Below are positions 23,607-32,599 of a stretch of DNA of 64,000 nt, piece by piece; position 1 is the stretch's first letter, and every line of letters starts with the position of its first letter. The notes under the pieces are model-generated. The model was given only the letters and a program-made list of their open reading frames with translations, was not told where the DNA came from and did not search any database. A program made the position numbers and the translations under genes. Source of the DNA: Chitinophaga arvensicola (GTDB lineage Bacteria; Bacteroidota; Bacteroidia; Chitinophagales; Chitinophagaceae); NCBI RefSeq assembly GCF_900110835.1, contig NZ_FOJG01000001.1:1747022-1811021 (forward strand), read 5' to 3'.

Positions 23607-26063
23607 ATGCATTATTTGCGTGTATTTATACTCGGTCTCTGGAGTGTAATGTTATTGGCGTTACCTGCTGCCTATGCCGGTACCAACCCGGAAGAAGGGG
23701 TGTATTCAAACTCATTATCAGGTAAAGTGGTGGACAAATTAACGCATACGCCTTTGCCCGGCGCCACCGTATACCTGCCGGATCTCAGGGTCGGTGCAGC
23801 GGCTGATGCACAGGGTAACTACGTCATTAAAAATCTCCCGAAAGGAAAATATGTGGTAGATGTACACTACATCGGTTATGCCGCTTTTAGCGCACCTGTA
23901 GCCATTTCCGGCGCTACTACCCAGGATTTTGAACTCGGTGAAACACTGATTGAAAAAAATGAAATCGTGATCACCGGCGCTAACCTCGCCACTTCCGTAA
24001 AGAAAACACCCACGCCTATCAGCGTGATCCGCCGCGATTACCTCGATGATAATATTTCTACCAATATCATAGATGCCATTGCGAAAGTTCCAGGTGTAAC
24101 ACAACTCTCCACCGGCCCCGCTATCTCCAAACCATTTATCCGTGGTCTCGGCTACAACCGTGTTGTGGTAGTAGGCGACGGTATCCGCCAGGAAGGCCAG
24201 CAATGGGGCGATGAACATGGTATCGAAATAGACGATTACAATGTAAGCAGGATCGAAGTCCTCAAAGGACCCGCATCCCTCATTTATGGCTCGGATGCAT
24301 TGGCTGGTGTAGTCAATATCGTACCACCGGCGCCGTTACCACTCGGCCAGATCAAAGGCAACGTGGAAGCCAATTACCAGACCAACAACGGTCTGATGGC
24401 CTATCACGCCGATATCGCCGGAAATAACAACGGCTTCAGCTGGGGCGCTTATGTAACCCAGAAACAGGCCCACGACTACAAAAACAAGTACGACGACTAC
24501 GTATTTAATTCCCGCTTTAATAACACCAACTACGGCGCTACTATCGGGATCAATAAACAATGGGGCTACTCCCACCTGAGCTTCTCTTCCTTTAACCAGC
24601 ACCTCGGACTGGTAGAAGGTGACCGCGACAGCACCGGTGGATTTGTGAAACAAATCAATAATAACGGCACCGCAGAAGAAGTACCTGTTACGGGTAGCGA
24701 TAATAAGTCCTACAGCATGACTGTTCCCAAACAACAGATCAACCATCAGAAAATTGTATGGGACAATAGTCTGTACCTGCACAATGGTGGCCGTCTGGGA
24801 CTTACACTCGGTTATCAGCTGAACCAGCGCCGGGAATTCGGTGATCCGGTAAATCCTAATACACCCGGATTATACTTGCACCTGCAAACATTCAACTACG
24901 CACTGAAATATTACCTGCCCGAAATGAACGGCTGGCAAACAACGGTAGGCGTGAATGGTATGCAACAGAAAAATGAAAACAAAGGAGAAGAATTCCTGAT
25001 CCCTGCATATGATCTGTTTGATTTCGGCGCCTTCGCCGTAACCAGCAAAACGTTTAATAAGCTCACCCTGAGCGGTGGATTACGCTTCGATAACCGTTCC
25101 ATGAACTCCAAATCATTGTTCCTGGATGCAAATGGTAAACCTGCCAATACCGGTGATAGTAAATTTGATGCCTTTAAACGCAATTTCAATAACGTATCCG
25201 GTAGCGTAGGCCTCAGCTATGAAGCCAGCGATCGCGTAGTACTGAAAGTGAATGCTGCCAGAGGGTTCCGCGCTCCGAATATCGCAGAACTGTCTGCCAA
25301 CGGTGTACACGAAGGAACCATCAAGTATGAATATGGTAACCAGGATCTGAAACCCGAAGTAAGTACGCAGGTAGATGCAGGCATCGATTTCAATACCGAG
25401 CATGTGTCTTTATCGGCCAGCCTGTTTTACAATCATATCAATAACTTTATCTTCTCTCGCAAGCTGTTTAATGCAGCAGGCTCAGATTCTATTCCTGCCA
25501 CAGATAACGACGAAGGATTCTCTGCTTTCAAATACCAGCAGACAGATGCCAACCTGTATGGTGGGGAAGTGATGCTGGATATACATCCGCATCCGATCGA
25601 CTGGCTGCATTTTGAGAATACTTTCTCTTATGTACGGGCTACTACCAGTAACAGCAGCGACTCTACGAAATATCTTCCCAATATTCCGCCTGCCCGCTGG
25701 CTGTCTGAGTTGAAAGGAAGATTTAAAAAGGTAGGTAACAGTCCTTTGCGCAATGCCTATATCGGTGTGCAGATGGACCTGAATTTCGCACAGAATGACG
25801 TGTTTGCTGCTTACCAAACAGAAACTACTACTTCCGGTTATACTTTGTTTAATGCCGGTTTAGGTTCTGATTTTGTAAATAAGAAGAACAGAACATTGTT
25901 CTCCCTGCATTTCGCTGTCAATAACTTCACCGATGTTGCTTACCAGAATCACCTGAGCAGGTTGAAGTATGCGGCTATCAATGACGTGACGGGCAGATCA
26001 GGCGTTTATAACGTCGGCCGGAATTTCAGTGTCAAACTGGCTATTCCGATCGATTTCAAATAG
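23607..26063 (+). CDS. TonB-dependent receptor, probable metal or metallophore type
   Basis: The protein is 818 residues from the ATG at 23607 (a TTG 21 bp upstream is less likely). The signal peptide ends near ALPAAYA. Residues about 32-115 are a carboxypeptidase-regulatory-like domain (LSGKVVDKLTHTPLPGATVY). The plug includes PTPISVIRRDYLDDN, SKPFIRGLGYNRVVVVGDGI and VLKGPASLIYGSDALAGVVN. The barrel has the CirA/BtuB-like block GFRAPNIAELSANGVHEGT and ends in a strand with terminal residues ...SVKLAIPIDFK. GVHEGT-type receptors of this size group with zinc/copper receptors. The upstream His-rich protein supports metal uptake. The specific metal is not determined. Confidence 0.9.
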   Translation: MHYLRVFILGLWSVMLLALPAAYAGTNPEEGVYSNSLSGKVVDKLTHTPLPGATVYLPDLRVGAAADAQGNYVIKNLPKGKYVVDVHYIGYAAFSAPVAISGATTQDFELGETLIEKNEIVITGANLATSVKKTPTPISVIRRDYLDDNISTNIIDAIAKVPGVTQLSTGPAISKPFIRGLGYNRVVVVGDGIRQEGQQWGDEHGIEIDDYNVSRIEVLKGPASLIYGSDALAGVVNIVPPAPLPLGQIKGNVEANYQTNNGLMAYHADIAGNNNGFSWGAYVTQKQAHDYKNKYDDYVFNSRFNNTNYGATIGINKQWGYSHLSFSSFNQHLGLVEGDRDSTGGFVKQINNNGTAEEVPVTGSDNKSYSMTVPKQQINHQKIVWDNSLYLHNGGRLGLTLGYQLNQRREFGDPVNPNTPGLYLHLQTFNYALKYYLPEMNGWQTTVGVNGMQQKNENKGEEFLIPAYDLFDFGAFAVTSKTFNKLTLSGGLRFDNRSMNSKSLFLDANGKPANTGDSKFDAFKRNFNNVSGSVGLSYEASDRVVLKVNAARGFRAPNIAELSANGVHEGTIKYEYGNQDLKPEVSTQVDAGIDFNTEHVSLSASLFYNHINNFIFSRKLFNAAGSDSIPATDNDEGFSAFKYQQTDANLYGGEVMLDIHPHPIDWLHFENTFSYVRATTSNSSDSTKYLPNIPPARWLSELKGRFKKVGNSPLRNAYIGVQMDLNFAQNDVFAAYQTETTTSGYTLFNAGLGSDFVNKKNRTLFSLHFAVNNFTDVAYQNHLSRLKYAAINDVTGRSGVYNVGRNFSVKLAIPIDFK

Positions 26064-26080
26064 TGTTAGTTAGTGTTACT

Positions 26081-26536
26081 TTAAAAGGCTCCTGCGTCTG
26101 CAGGGGCTTTTTTTATGGAATCAGCTACCACGGGGCCGTCCACTTTCGTGTAGGTAGCCCTGTTATCTTTTATTTTAAAAAGGATTTTATTGGTATTGAA
26201 ACCAACTGCTGTATCCGTGCCCGTTATGATCAGCTGAGGTACCGGAATGGCGGTTGCATTGGAGTCGATAGCCCGCATATAGTTAATCAGCCGCTTACCT
26301 TCCCGGGTAATATGAATCGTCTGAATGCCGTTTGCTGCATTGGCGATGGAAGCGGTGATCCCTGCTGCTTCAAATACAGCACTGTCGCTGTCAGTTTTAC
26401 CGCTTATCAGGCGGAAAGGTTCGGGTTTCGCGTTCGCAATGGAGGTCGCTGCCGTGGTTTTGTCGGCTGCAGATCTGGATGCCGGCTGTGTACAGCCAAT
26501 GAATAAAACAGCAAGCAGTAATAAGGTTCTTTGCAC
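26081..26536 (-). CDS. hypothetical lipoprotein
   Basis: The protein is 151 residues, starting with GTG at 26536. MQRTLLLLAVLFIGC is a lipoprotein signal with the lipobox cysteine at residue 15. The mature part is Ala/Thr/Ser-rich, then contains beta-strand-like segments (GIQTIHITREGKRLINYM, IPVPQLIITGTD). No family was recognised. It is convergent with the TonB receptor, and the two 3' ends share the terminator hairpin region. It is probably anchored to the inner leaflet of the outer membrane. It is a single-gene unit, with its own promoter in the AT-rich region to the right. Confidence 0.7.
   Translation of the reverse strand: MQRTLLLLAVLFIGCTQPASRSAADKTTAATSIANAKPEPFRLISGKTDSDSAVFEAAGITASIANAANGIQTIHITREGKRLINYMRAIDSNATAIPVPQLIITGTDTAVGFNTNKILFKIKDNRATYTKVDGPVVADSIKKAPADAGAF
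26083..26114 (+). terminator. terminator of the TonB receptor gene
   Basis: AAAGGCTCCTGC-GTCT-GCAGGGGC is followed by seven T. The hairpin overlaps the last codons of the convergent lipoprotein gene. Confidence 0.8.
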
Positions 26537-26934
26537 GATGAGTAACTATTTGAAATGATAAAGCTATTGAATTTTACGGAACTGATCATGATCCCGTACT
26601 ATTATATAAAGGTTACTTATATATTATTATTTGTATTAACATTAAAGTATTTACTAATTTATATAAATTTGTTGCAACATCGTTAAATCCAGTCCTGACG
26701 GGGCTTGATAAGTAAAAACGATTTTACAGTATAAATCCGACATGTTTTGCCATTGATGTAAATATTTACTTGAATTATAGAGAGATTTTGTAGTTTAGGG
26801 GTTCATTATGTATGTGAAGATCGGATGTCCTGCCAGGAGGAGTAAACAGTTTCCCTCAGTTTTTCAAAAAAATTGGTTTTTGTAATTAAGATTTTTCTGA
26901 CCACCATTGGTTCAGATTTTGGTTGAAAAAGAAA
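26537..26934. other. AT-rich intergenic region
   Basis: About 400 bp lie between divergent flanks with no supported gene. It must hold the promoter of the lipoprotein gene at 26536. TATCATTT appears just upstream of its GTG start, but no clear -33 element could be fixed. No repeat of note was seen. Confidence 0.5.
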
Positions 26935-26954
26935 GGGGCTGTTTTTACAGCCCC
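26935..26954 (-). terminator. terminator downstream of the DUF983 gene
   Basis: GGGGCTGT-TTTT-ACAGCCCC is a perfect 8-bp stem, flanked by A-rich sequence on the left and T-rich sequence on the right, so it can stop transcription from the minus-strand gene at 26975. Confidence 0.75.
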
Positions 26955-26974
26955 ATATTTTTTTCAACTATTTT

Positions 26975-27412
26975 TTAGTGTTGATGTGTTGGTTTTTCCA
27001 GCTTCGCAGTGTCTTCATCATAATACACAAAGAAGTAAAGATAGATGGCTCTTGACAATCGCATCAGCCAGGGCTGGATAAGTACAAGTAATACACCGTT
27101 TACACCCAGCCAGACAAAAATGCTGTTATCTCTCCAGGTTAATCCGAAAAATAACCAGAACCAGATCAGGTTAAATACACTGAAAGCCACTGATAAAGCG
27201 TAACTCACATAGCCTGTCCCAAACCAGAAGCCGGTTTCCAGCTCATATTTCTGTCCACATACCGGGCAATTATCATACATGTTAAAGATCTTCGAGAATT
27301 TCAAATGAAACGGGTTCTGATCTTTGAACATATCTCCTTTCCGGCATCTTGGACATTTCATTGTCAGCATGCTGACAAAATAGTTCGGGCGCTTAGGCTG
27401 TTGTGTACTCAT
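26975..27412 (-). CDS. DUF983 membrane protein with two zinc-ribbon CxxC pairs
   Basis: The protein is 145 residues. MKCPRCRKGDMF (CPRC at about 20-23) and NCPVCGQKYELETGFW (CPVC at about 49-52) form a small zinc ribbon. Two hydrophobic segments follow (VSYALSVAFSVFNLIWFWLF and IFVWLGVNGVLLVLIQPWL). The family is widespread in Bacteroidota and proteobacteria, and its role is unknown. The ATG at 27412 stands 4 bp after a perfect TAnnTTTG box, so the mRNA is probably leaderless. The gene is monocistronic, next to an ABC exporter gene with which it shares orientation but not a transcript end. Confidence 0.9.
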   Translation of the reverse strand: MSTQQPKRPNYFVSMLTMKCPRCRKGDMFKDQNPFHLKFSKIFNMYDNCPVCGQKYELETGFWFGTGYVSYALSVAFSVFNLIWFWLFFGLTWRDNSIFVWLGVNGVLLVLIQPWLMRLSRAIYLYFFVYYDEDTAKLEKPTHQH

Positions 27413-27416
27413 GTTA

Positions 27417-27424
27417 CAAAAATA
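27417..27424 (-). promoter_or_regulatory. -7 box TATTTTTG 4 bp before the DUF983 start
   Basis: On the minus strand TATTTTTG is followed by TAAC and then the ATG, placing the start codon at the expected transcription start. Confidence 0.5.
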
Positions 27425-27450
27425 ATCAATTACTTCTTAGTATCCCCTTG

Positions 27451-29226
27451 CTAAACCGCTTCCACCTTGCGCTCGCCGATCTGTTGTCTCCACATCGCAT
27501 AGTAAAGACCCTTCTCTTCCACGAGATCTGCATGCTTACCCACTTCCACGATCTGTCCTTTTTCCAGTACATAGATCCGGTCTGCGTGCATAATCGTACT
27601 TAAACGATGCGCAATCATCACGGTAATATGTTGTTTGCTGGACGTCACTTCGCGGACGGTCTTCGTAATTTCTTCTTCTGTAATGGAGTCCAGTGCAGAA
27701 GTAGCTTCATCGAATACCAGCAAACGCGGCTTACGTAGCAATGCCCTGGCAATGGATAAACGTTGTTTTTCTCCGCCGGAAATTTTAATACCTCCTTCAC
27801 CGATCACCGTCTCCAGGCCTTTATCTGCCCTTGCCAGCAGCGAATAACAGGAGGCTTTGTCCAGCGCTTCCATTACATCGGCATCACTGGCCCCCGGGTT
27901 TACAAACAACAGGTTCTCCCGGATTGTTCCCGCAAAAAGTTGGGTATCTTGTGTTACAAACCCTACCTGGTGCCGCAAATCTTCCATATCTACCGCATTG
28001 GCATCTACGCCGTTGTAGAAAATATGTCCTTCGTTGGGTTTGTATAATCCTACCAATAGCTTTACCAGCGTGGTTTTCCCGGAACCTGAAGGTCCTACAA
28101 AAGCAATCGTTTCTCCTACATTCACGGAGAAGTTTACCTTATCCAGCGCTTTGGTGGCGGCTGTGAGGTGCTTAAACCCAACCTGTTTGAATTGCAGTTC
28201 ATCAATATGCGATACCCGTACCGGGTTAGCCGGCATTTCTTCTACCGGCGTATTCAGGATGCTCTGGAAATTCAACAGCGATACCTGCGCCTCCCGATAG
28301 TTCAGGATAATGTTACCCAATTCCTGCAAGGGCCCGAAAATGAAGAAGGAGTACAGCTGTAAAGTCATCAGTTGCCCGATACTCACCACATCGCGGTAAA
28401 TGTAGAACAGCAGCAGGAACAGGATGGCAGAACGCATCAGGTTCACAAAAGTACCCTGTACAAAACTGATACTGCGGATGCTCCGCACTTTCTTCAGTTC
28501 CAGCATCAGGATCTTCATAGTGGTAGAGTTCAACCGCCTGATTTCCTGGTTGGAAAGGCCCAAACTCTTTACCAGCTCAATGTTACGGAGCGATTCGGTA
28601 GTAGATCCCGCCAGTGCGGTGGTTTCTTTTACAATTGTTTTCTGGATTACCTTAATCTTTCTGCTCAGTAAACTCATGAGAATCGTGAGCAGCACACAGC
28701 CGGTCAGATACACAAAAGGAAGACTCCAGTGCACGGTAGTCGCATAAATCATCACAAATACCACCCCGATCAACGATACAAAAAGCACGTTTACAAAGGC
28801 TGTAATGAATTTTTCGCAGTCTACCCGTACTTTCTGCAGTATGGCCAGTGTTTCGCCGCTGCGCTGATCTTCAAATTGCTGATAAGGTAGCCTGAGCGAG
28901 TGTTTAAGCCCATCAGTGTACACCTGCGCCCCGAATTTCTGAACAATCACGTTCACAAAATAGTCCTGGAAAGCCTTCGCAATCCTCGATACCATGGCCA
29001 CGCCAATGGCAGCGCCAACCAGCAGCAGTACCCCTGTCAGGTACTCATTCTCCGGCCGAAATATAGTGCCACCCTTAAATGTTTTTGGATGAGATGCAAA
29101 CCTGTCAATGATCCAGCCAAAGATCATCGGGTCCATCAGTGAGAAAAGCTGGTTAATACTGGCCAGAGCCATTGCTAATACGACCAACCATTTATATCTC
29201 TTCAAATAATGCAGTAATAGTTTCAT
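27451..29226 (-). CDS. ABC transporter, fused membrane and ATPase domains (MsbA/exporter type)
   Basis: The protein is 591 residues from the ATG at 29226; the open frame extends 14 codons further, across the -7 box, so the longer start is rejected. The six-helix exporter membrane domain fills residues 1-310. The nucleotide-binding domain has Walker A VGPSGSGKTTL, Q-loop VTQDTQLFAGTIRENL, signature ISGGEKQRLSIARAL, Walker B LLVFDEATSALD and H-loop IAHRLSTI. It works as a homodimer exporting a lipid, drug or peptide; the substrate cannot be told from sequence. It is the last gene before the divergent EF-G paralogue. Confidence 0.93.
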   Translation of the reverse strand: MKLLLHYLKRYKWLVVLAMALASINQLFSLMDPMIFGWIIDRFASHPKTFKGGTIFRPENEYLTGVLLLVGAAIGVAMVSRIAKAFQDYFVNVIVQKFGAQVYTDGLKHSLRLPYQQFEDQRSGETLAILQKVRVDCEKFITAFVNVLFVSLIGVVFVMIYATTVHWSLPFVYLTGCVLLTILMSLLSRKIKVIQKTIVKETTALAGSTTESLRNIELVKSLGLSNQEIRRLNSTTMKILMLELKKVRSIRSISFVQGTFVNLMRSAILFLLLFYIYRDVVSIGQLMTLQLYSFFIFGPLQELGNIILNYREAQVSLLNFQSILNTPVEEMPANPVRVSHIDELQFKQVGFKHLTAATKALDKVNFSVNVGETIAFVGPSGSGKTTLVKLLVGLYKPNEGHIFYNGVDANAVDMEDLRHQVGFVTQDTQLFAGTIRENLLFVNPGASDADVMEALDKASCYSLLARADKGLETVIGEGGIKISGGEKQRLSIARALLRKPRLLVFDEATSALDSITEEEITKTVREVTSSKQHITVMIAHRLSTIMHADRIYVLEKGQIVEVGKHADLVEEKGLYYAMWRQQIGERKVEAV

Positions 29227-29246
29227 ATGTCCGTTTTCCTGAGGTG

Positions 29247-29254
29247 CAAAGTTA
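29247..29254 (-). promoter_or_regulatory. -7 box TAACTTTG of the ABC transporter gene
   Basis: A perfect TAnnTTTG lies on the minus strand 20 bp before the chosen ATG. This supports the downstream start at 29226. Confidence 0.55.
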
Positions 29255-29376
29255 CTGCATGTTGTCACATATTGTGGGGAAAAGTACTGGCTATTTTAGT
29301 CAAAAAACGTTAACTTAATAGTAAGTTCTTTGTAAAGGCACAGGTGATTAACTATTATCTAAATAAATCTCCACAT

Positions 29377-31503
29377 ATGAAGACGTATGATGACAAACAT
29401 ATCAAAAACATCGTACTGTTAGGTGCACCCAAAAGCGGCAAAACTACCCTCTCTGAAACCATGTTATTCGAAGCCGGCATCATCAGTAAAAGAGGTACCA
29501 TTGAAGAGAAAAATACCGTGTCCGACTACCACGATATTGAGCATGAACGCGGTAATTCCGTATATGCGACCCTGATGCACACGGAATGGAAAGATTACAA
29601 AATCAACATTATTGATACACCCGGACTGGAAGATTTTATCGGGGAAGTGATTGCAGCAATCCGCGTGTCCGATACGGCGGTACTCCTGCTCAACGCCCAG
29701 TATGGCGTGGAAGTAGGCACTGAACTCGTATGGGATTATGTCGATAAATATCAGAAACCTACCATATTAGCCGTTAACCAGCTGGATGCAGAACTGGCCA
29801 ACTTCAATAAAGCCGTGGAAGACGCCGCACGTGTATTCGGACAGCCCGTTACCGTAATGCAATATCCCGTGAACCAAGGCCCCGGATTCAATGCCATCAT
29901 AGATCTCCTGAAAATGACCATGTACCGTTTCCCGGAAAATGGCGGCAAACCCGAAAAACTGCCCATTCCCGACAACGAAAAGGAAAGAGCCGATCAACTT
30001 CACAACGAACTGGTGGAAAAAGCAGCAGAAAATGACGATACCCTCATGGAGTTGTATTTTGAGAAAGGAAGTCTGGATGAAGATGAACTGCGGCAGGGTA
30101 TCAAAATCGGCATGCTCAATCACCATGTCTTCCCCCTGTTCTGTTTATCCGCCAGAAAAAATATGGGCAGCGGCCGCCTCATGGGATTCATCGATAATGT
30201 AGCCCCCAGCGCAGTGGAAATGCCCGCCGAAACCACTACCGGCGGCAAATCAGTTCCCTGCAATCCTGCCGGCCCGGCGGGATTATTTGTTTTTAAAACA
30301 TTACAGGAACCACATATCGGCAGACTCACCTATTTTAAAGTGATGTCGGGAGAAGTGAAAAGCGGTATGGAACTGATCAACGAACAAGGCAATACCACCG
30401 AACGTATCAGCCAGCTGTTTATAGCAGACGGCAAAAACCGCAATAACGTAGAGCGGCTGCAGGCCGGCGACATCGGCTGTACCCTCAAAATGAAAAATAC
30501 CCTTACCAATCACACCCTGGCAGAAAAAAACTTCCCCGGACAAATTACTCCCATCGACTTCCCCACACCCAAAGTAAGGGTAGCCATCGAAGCCAAAAAC
30601 AAAGGTGACGATGAAAAACTCAGCGAAGTACTCGCAGAAATTCACATGGAAGATCCCACCCTCCTGGTGGAATTTAACCGCGAACTCAAACAGGTGATCC
30701 TGCACGGACAAGGGGAACTACACTTACTCGTCACCAAATGGCGGCTGGAAAATGTGTATAAGATGCAGGTGGCTTTTCACGCCGCAAAAATTCCTTACCG
30801 AGAAACCATCCAGAAGCCCGCACAGGCTTCCTATCGCCATAAGAAGCAATCCGGCGGCGCCGGACAATTCGGAGAGGTATTCATGAAAATAGAACCCTGG
30901 TATGAGGGAATGCCGCCTTACAAGGAACATAGCGTGCGCGACTCAGAAGAAATAGCACTGAACTGGGGCGGCAAACTGGTATTCAATAACTGTATAGTCG
31001 GCGGCGCCATCGACAACCGTTTCCTGCCTTCCATTCTCAAAGGTGTCATGGAAAAAATGCAGGAAGGACCCCTAACCGGATCATATGTGCGCGATATCCG
31101 GGTAAGTGTATACGATGGCAAAATGCATCCGGTAGACAGTAACGACATCTCTTTCAAAATTGCCGGTATGATGGCTTTCCGTGAGGCGTTCCACCAGGCA
31201 GCCCCACAGTTGCTCGAGCCCGTATTCGATCTCGAAGCCATCGCACCGGATGTAATGATGGGAGATATTATGAGCGAACTGCAAAGTCATCGCAGCATCA
31301 TAACCGGGATGGATACACTGAATGGCTACCAGGTGATCAAAGCACGTACCCCACAGGCGGAAATAGATAAACTCTTCGCGGCCCTGCGCAACGTCACCCA
31401 GGGTAAAGCTAAACTGAAATCACAGTTTGCGGAATACGCCCCTGTTCCTGCAGAGATGCAGAAGAAACTCAGTGAAAGCTATAAAGAAGACCTGGGGATT
31501 TGA
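29377..31503 (+). CDS. elongation factor G paralogue (EF-G2-like)
   Basis: The protein is 708 residues from the ATG at 29377 (a GTG at 29344 is in frame but adds no family sequence). It has all five EF-G domains, including the domain IV block YRHKKQSGGAGQFGEVFMKI. The GTPase domain is altered: P-loop GAPKSGKTT instead of AHIDAGKTT, switch I EHERGNSV, switch II D80-TPGL-84 where translocases have DTPGH with the catalytic His, and NQLD (134-137) instead of NKMD. The His-to-Leu change predicts poor GTP hydrolysis. Bacteroides EF-G2, which supports slow GTPase-independent translocation during starvation, is a plausible counterpart. The gene is monocistronic, far from str-operon genes. Confidence 0.88.
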   Translation: MKTYDDKHIKNIVLLGAPKSGKTTLSETMLFEAGIISKRGTIEEKNTVSDYHDIEHERGNSVYATLMHTEWKDYKINIIDTPGLEDFIGEVIAAIRVSDTAVLLLNAQYGVEVGTELVWDYVDKYQKPTILAVNQLDAELANFNKAVEDAARVFGQPVTVMQYPVNQGPGFNAIIDLLKMTMYRFPENGGKPEKLPIPDNEKERADQLHNELVEKAAENDDTLMELYFEKGSLDEDELRQGIKIGMLNHHVFPLFCLSARKNMGSGRLMGFIDNVAPSAVEMPAETTTGGKSVPCNPAGPAGLFVFKTLQEPHIGRLTYFKVMSGEVKSGMELINEQGNTTERISQLFIADGKNRNNVERLQAGDIGCTLKMKNTLTNHTLAEKNFPGQITPIDFPTPKVRVAIEAKNKGDDEKLSEVLAEIHMEDPTLLVEFNRELKQVILHGQGELHLLVTKWRLENVYKMQVAFHAAKIPYRETIQKPAQASYRHKKQSGGAGQFGEVFMKIEPWYEGMPPYKEHSVRDSEEIALNWGGKLVFNNCIVGGAIDNRFLPSILKGVMEKMQEGPLTGSYVRDIRVSVYDGKMHPVDSNDISFKIAGMMAFREAFHQAAPQLLEPVFDLEAIAPDVMMGDIMSELQSHRSIITGMDTLNGYQVIKARTPQAEIDKLFAALRNVTQGKAKLKSQFAEYAPVPAEMQKKLSESYKEDLGI

Positions 31504-31614
31504 AGATGCTTCACTACCAGCCGCTATCTGTCTGAAACTGGCTCTGCACCGCATTCCATGAGTATTTCCCATGAGCATGATTTCCGTTTGAAAGCACCGT
31601 TAAGCATCAGATGA

Positions 31615-32337
31615 CTACCAGGGAATTTCACCACCGTCTTTGAAGAATTTCCCAGTGATAGCGCGGTCTGTTAACAGGGCCAGTGCTACAATAGGTTTTA
31701 CTCCTTCTTCAACAGACTTAAAACCCTTAAACTGATTGAGGTCTGTGGCAGTATAACCTGGTGTAACGCTATTTACCACTATGTTTTCCTCCCGCAGTTC
31801 ATTGGCCAGCATCACTGTAAATGCATTTAATGCTGTTTTGGTAGATCCGTATGCAGAAAACTCACTCCAGTTCGGACGTCTGTCGGCAGACATATTCATC
31901 GATAAAGATCCCACTTCACTGGAGATATTAATGATGGCCGCTGCAGCAGATTTTCTTAACAGCGCTAACATCACCTGTGTGGTTTGAACAGCACCAAAAT
32001 AGTTCGTCTCAAATAAGCTGCGGATCGTTTCCATATTGCATGTAGAAAGCTGTTGCGGCTGCCCGCCTGAAATACCGGCATTATTGATCAGCAGATCAAG
32101 GGAATCAATCTGGCTGTCAAGTTCCGCTTTCGCTTTCCTGATTGAATCAATATCGGTAACATCGATTTGAATGGCTGCTACATTAGCAATGCCGGCAGCT
32201 TTCAGCTGATCTGCGGCCTGTTGCCCGTTAACAATATCCCTGCTGCCCAGGTAAACAAAATTTCCCAGCTGTGCCAGTTGCCTGGCGGTTTCCAGGCCTA
32301 CACCCTTGTTCGCACCGGTGATCAGAACTGTTCTCAT
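31615..32337 (-). CDS. short-chain dehydrogenase/reductase
   Basis: The protein is 240 residues. It has the classical SDR signature: the nucleotide-binding TGANKGVG at 7-14, NNAG in LLINNAGISG, catalytic Ser in INISSEVGS and Y-x-x-x-K in YGSTKTALN. SRD after the second strand suggests NADP(H). It is closest in style to carbonyl-reductase-like SDRs that act on small carbonyls. The gene stands alone, convergent with the EF-G paralogue gene. The 262 bp upstream contain no other supported gene. The substrate is unknown. Confidence 0.9.
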   Translation of the reverse strand: MRTVLITGANKGVGLETARQLAQLGNFVYLGSRDIVNGQQAADQLKAAGIANVAAIQIDVTDIDSIRKAKAELDSQIDSLDLLINNAGISGGQPQQLSTCNMETIRSLFETNYFGAVQTTQVMLALLRKSAAAAIINISSEVGSLSMNMSADRRPNWSEFSAYGSTKTALNAFTVMLANELREENIVVNSVTPGYTATDLNQFKGFKSVEEGVKPIVALALLTDRAITGKFFKDGGEIPW

Positions 32338-32599
32338 AAAATGTATCTAATAAAATTTAAAAATTTTCGGACGGAGAAATGGTGATCAGTGCATGCGTGC
32401 CAGCAACAGGCTTTTTAGTCTGATTACATTTACCGGCAGGTTGGAATTGCATGCCGTTACATTCCTGCATGTGCCATTTCCATCCGCTTTAAACCAAAGC
32501 AAAGTCATTGCAAATGTCCTGCTGTTTAGGCAGATACCTGTAGCCATATTTCCCTGCTTTGTAGCCAAATGTCCGGTTAATCCTATAGTCCGGCTGCAC

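Noticed and set aside
32386-32568. 60-codon minus-strand open frame between SDR and comM genes
   Set aside because: A short frame with many cysteines but no promoter box or family likeness; not enough to call a gene.
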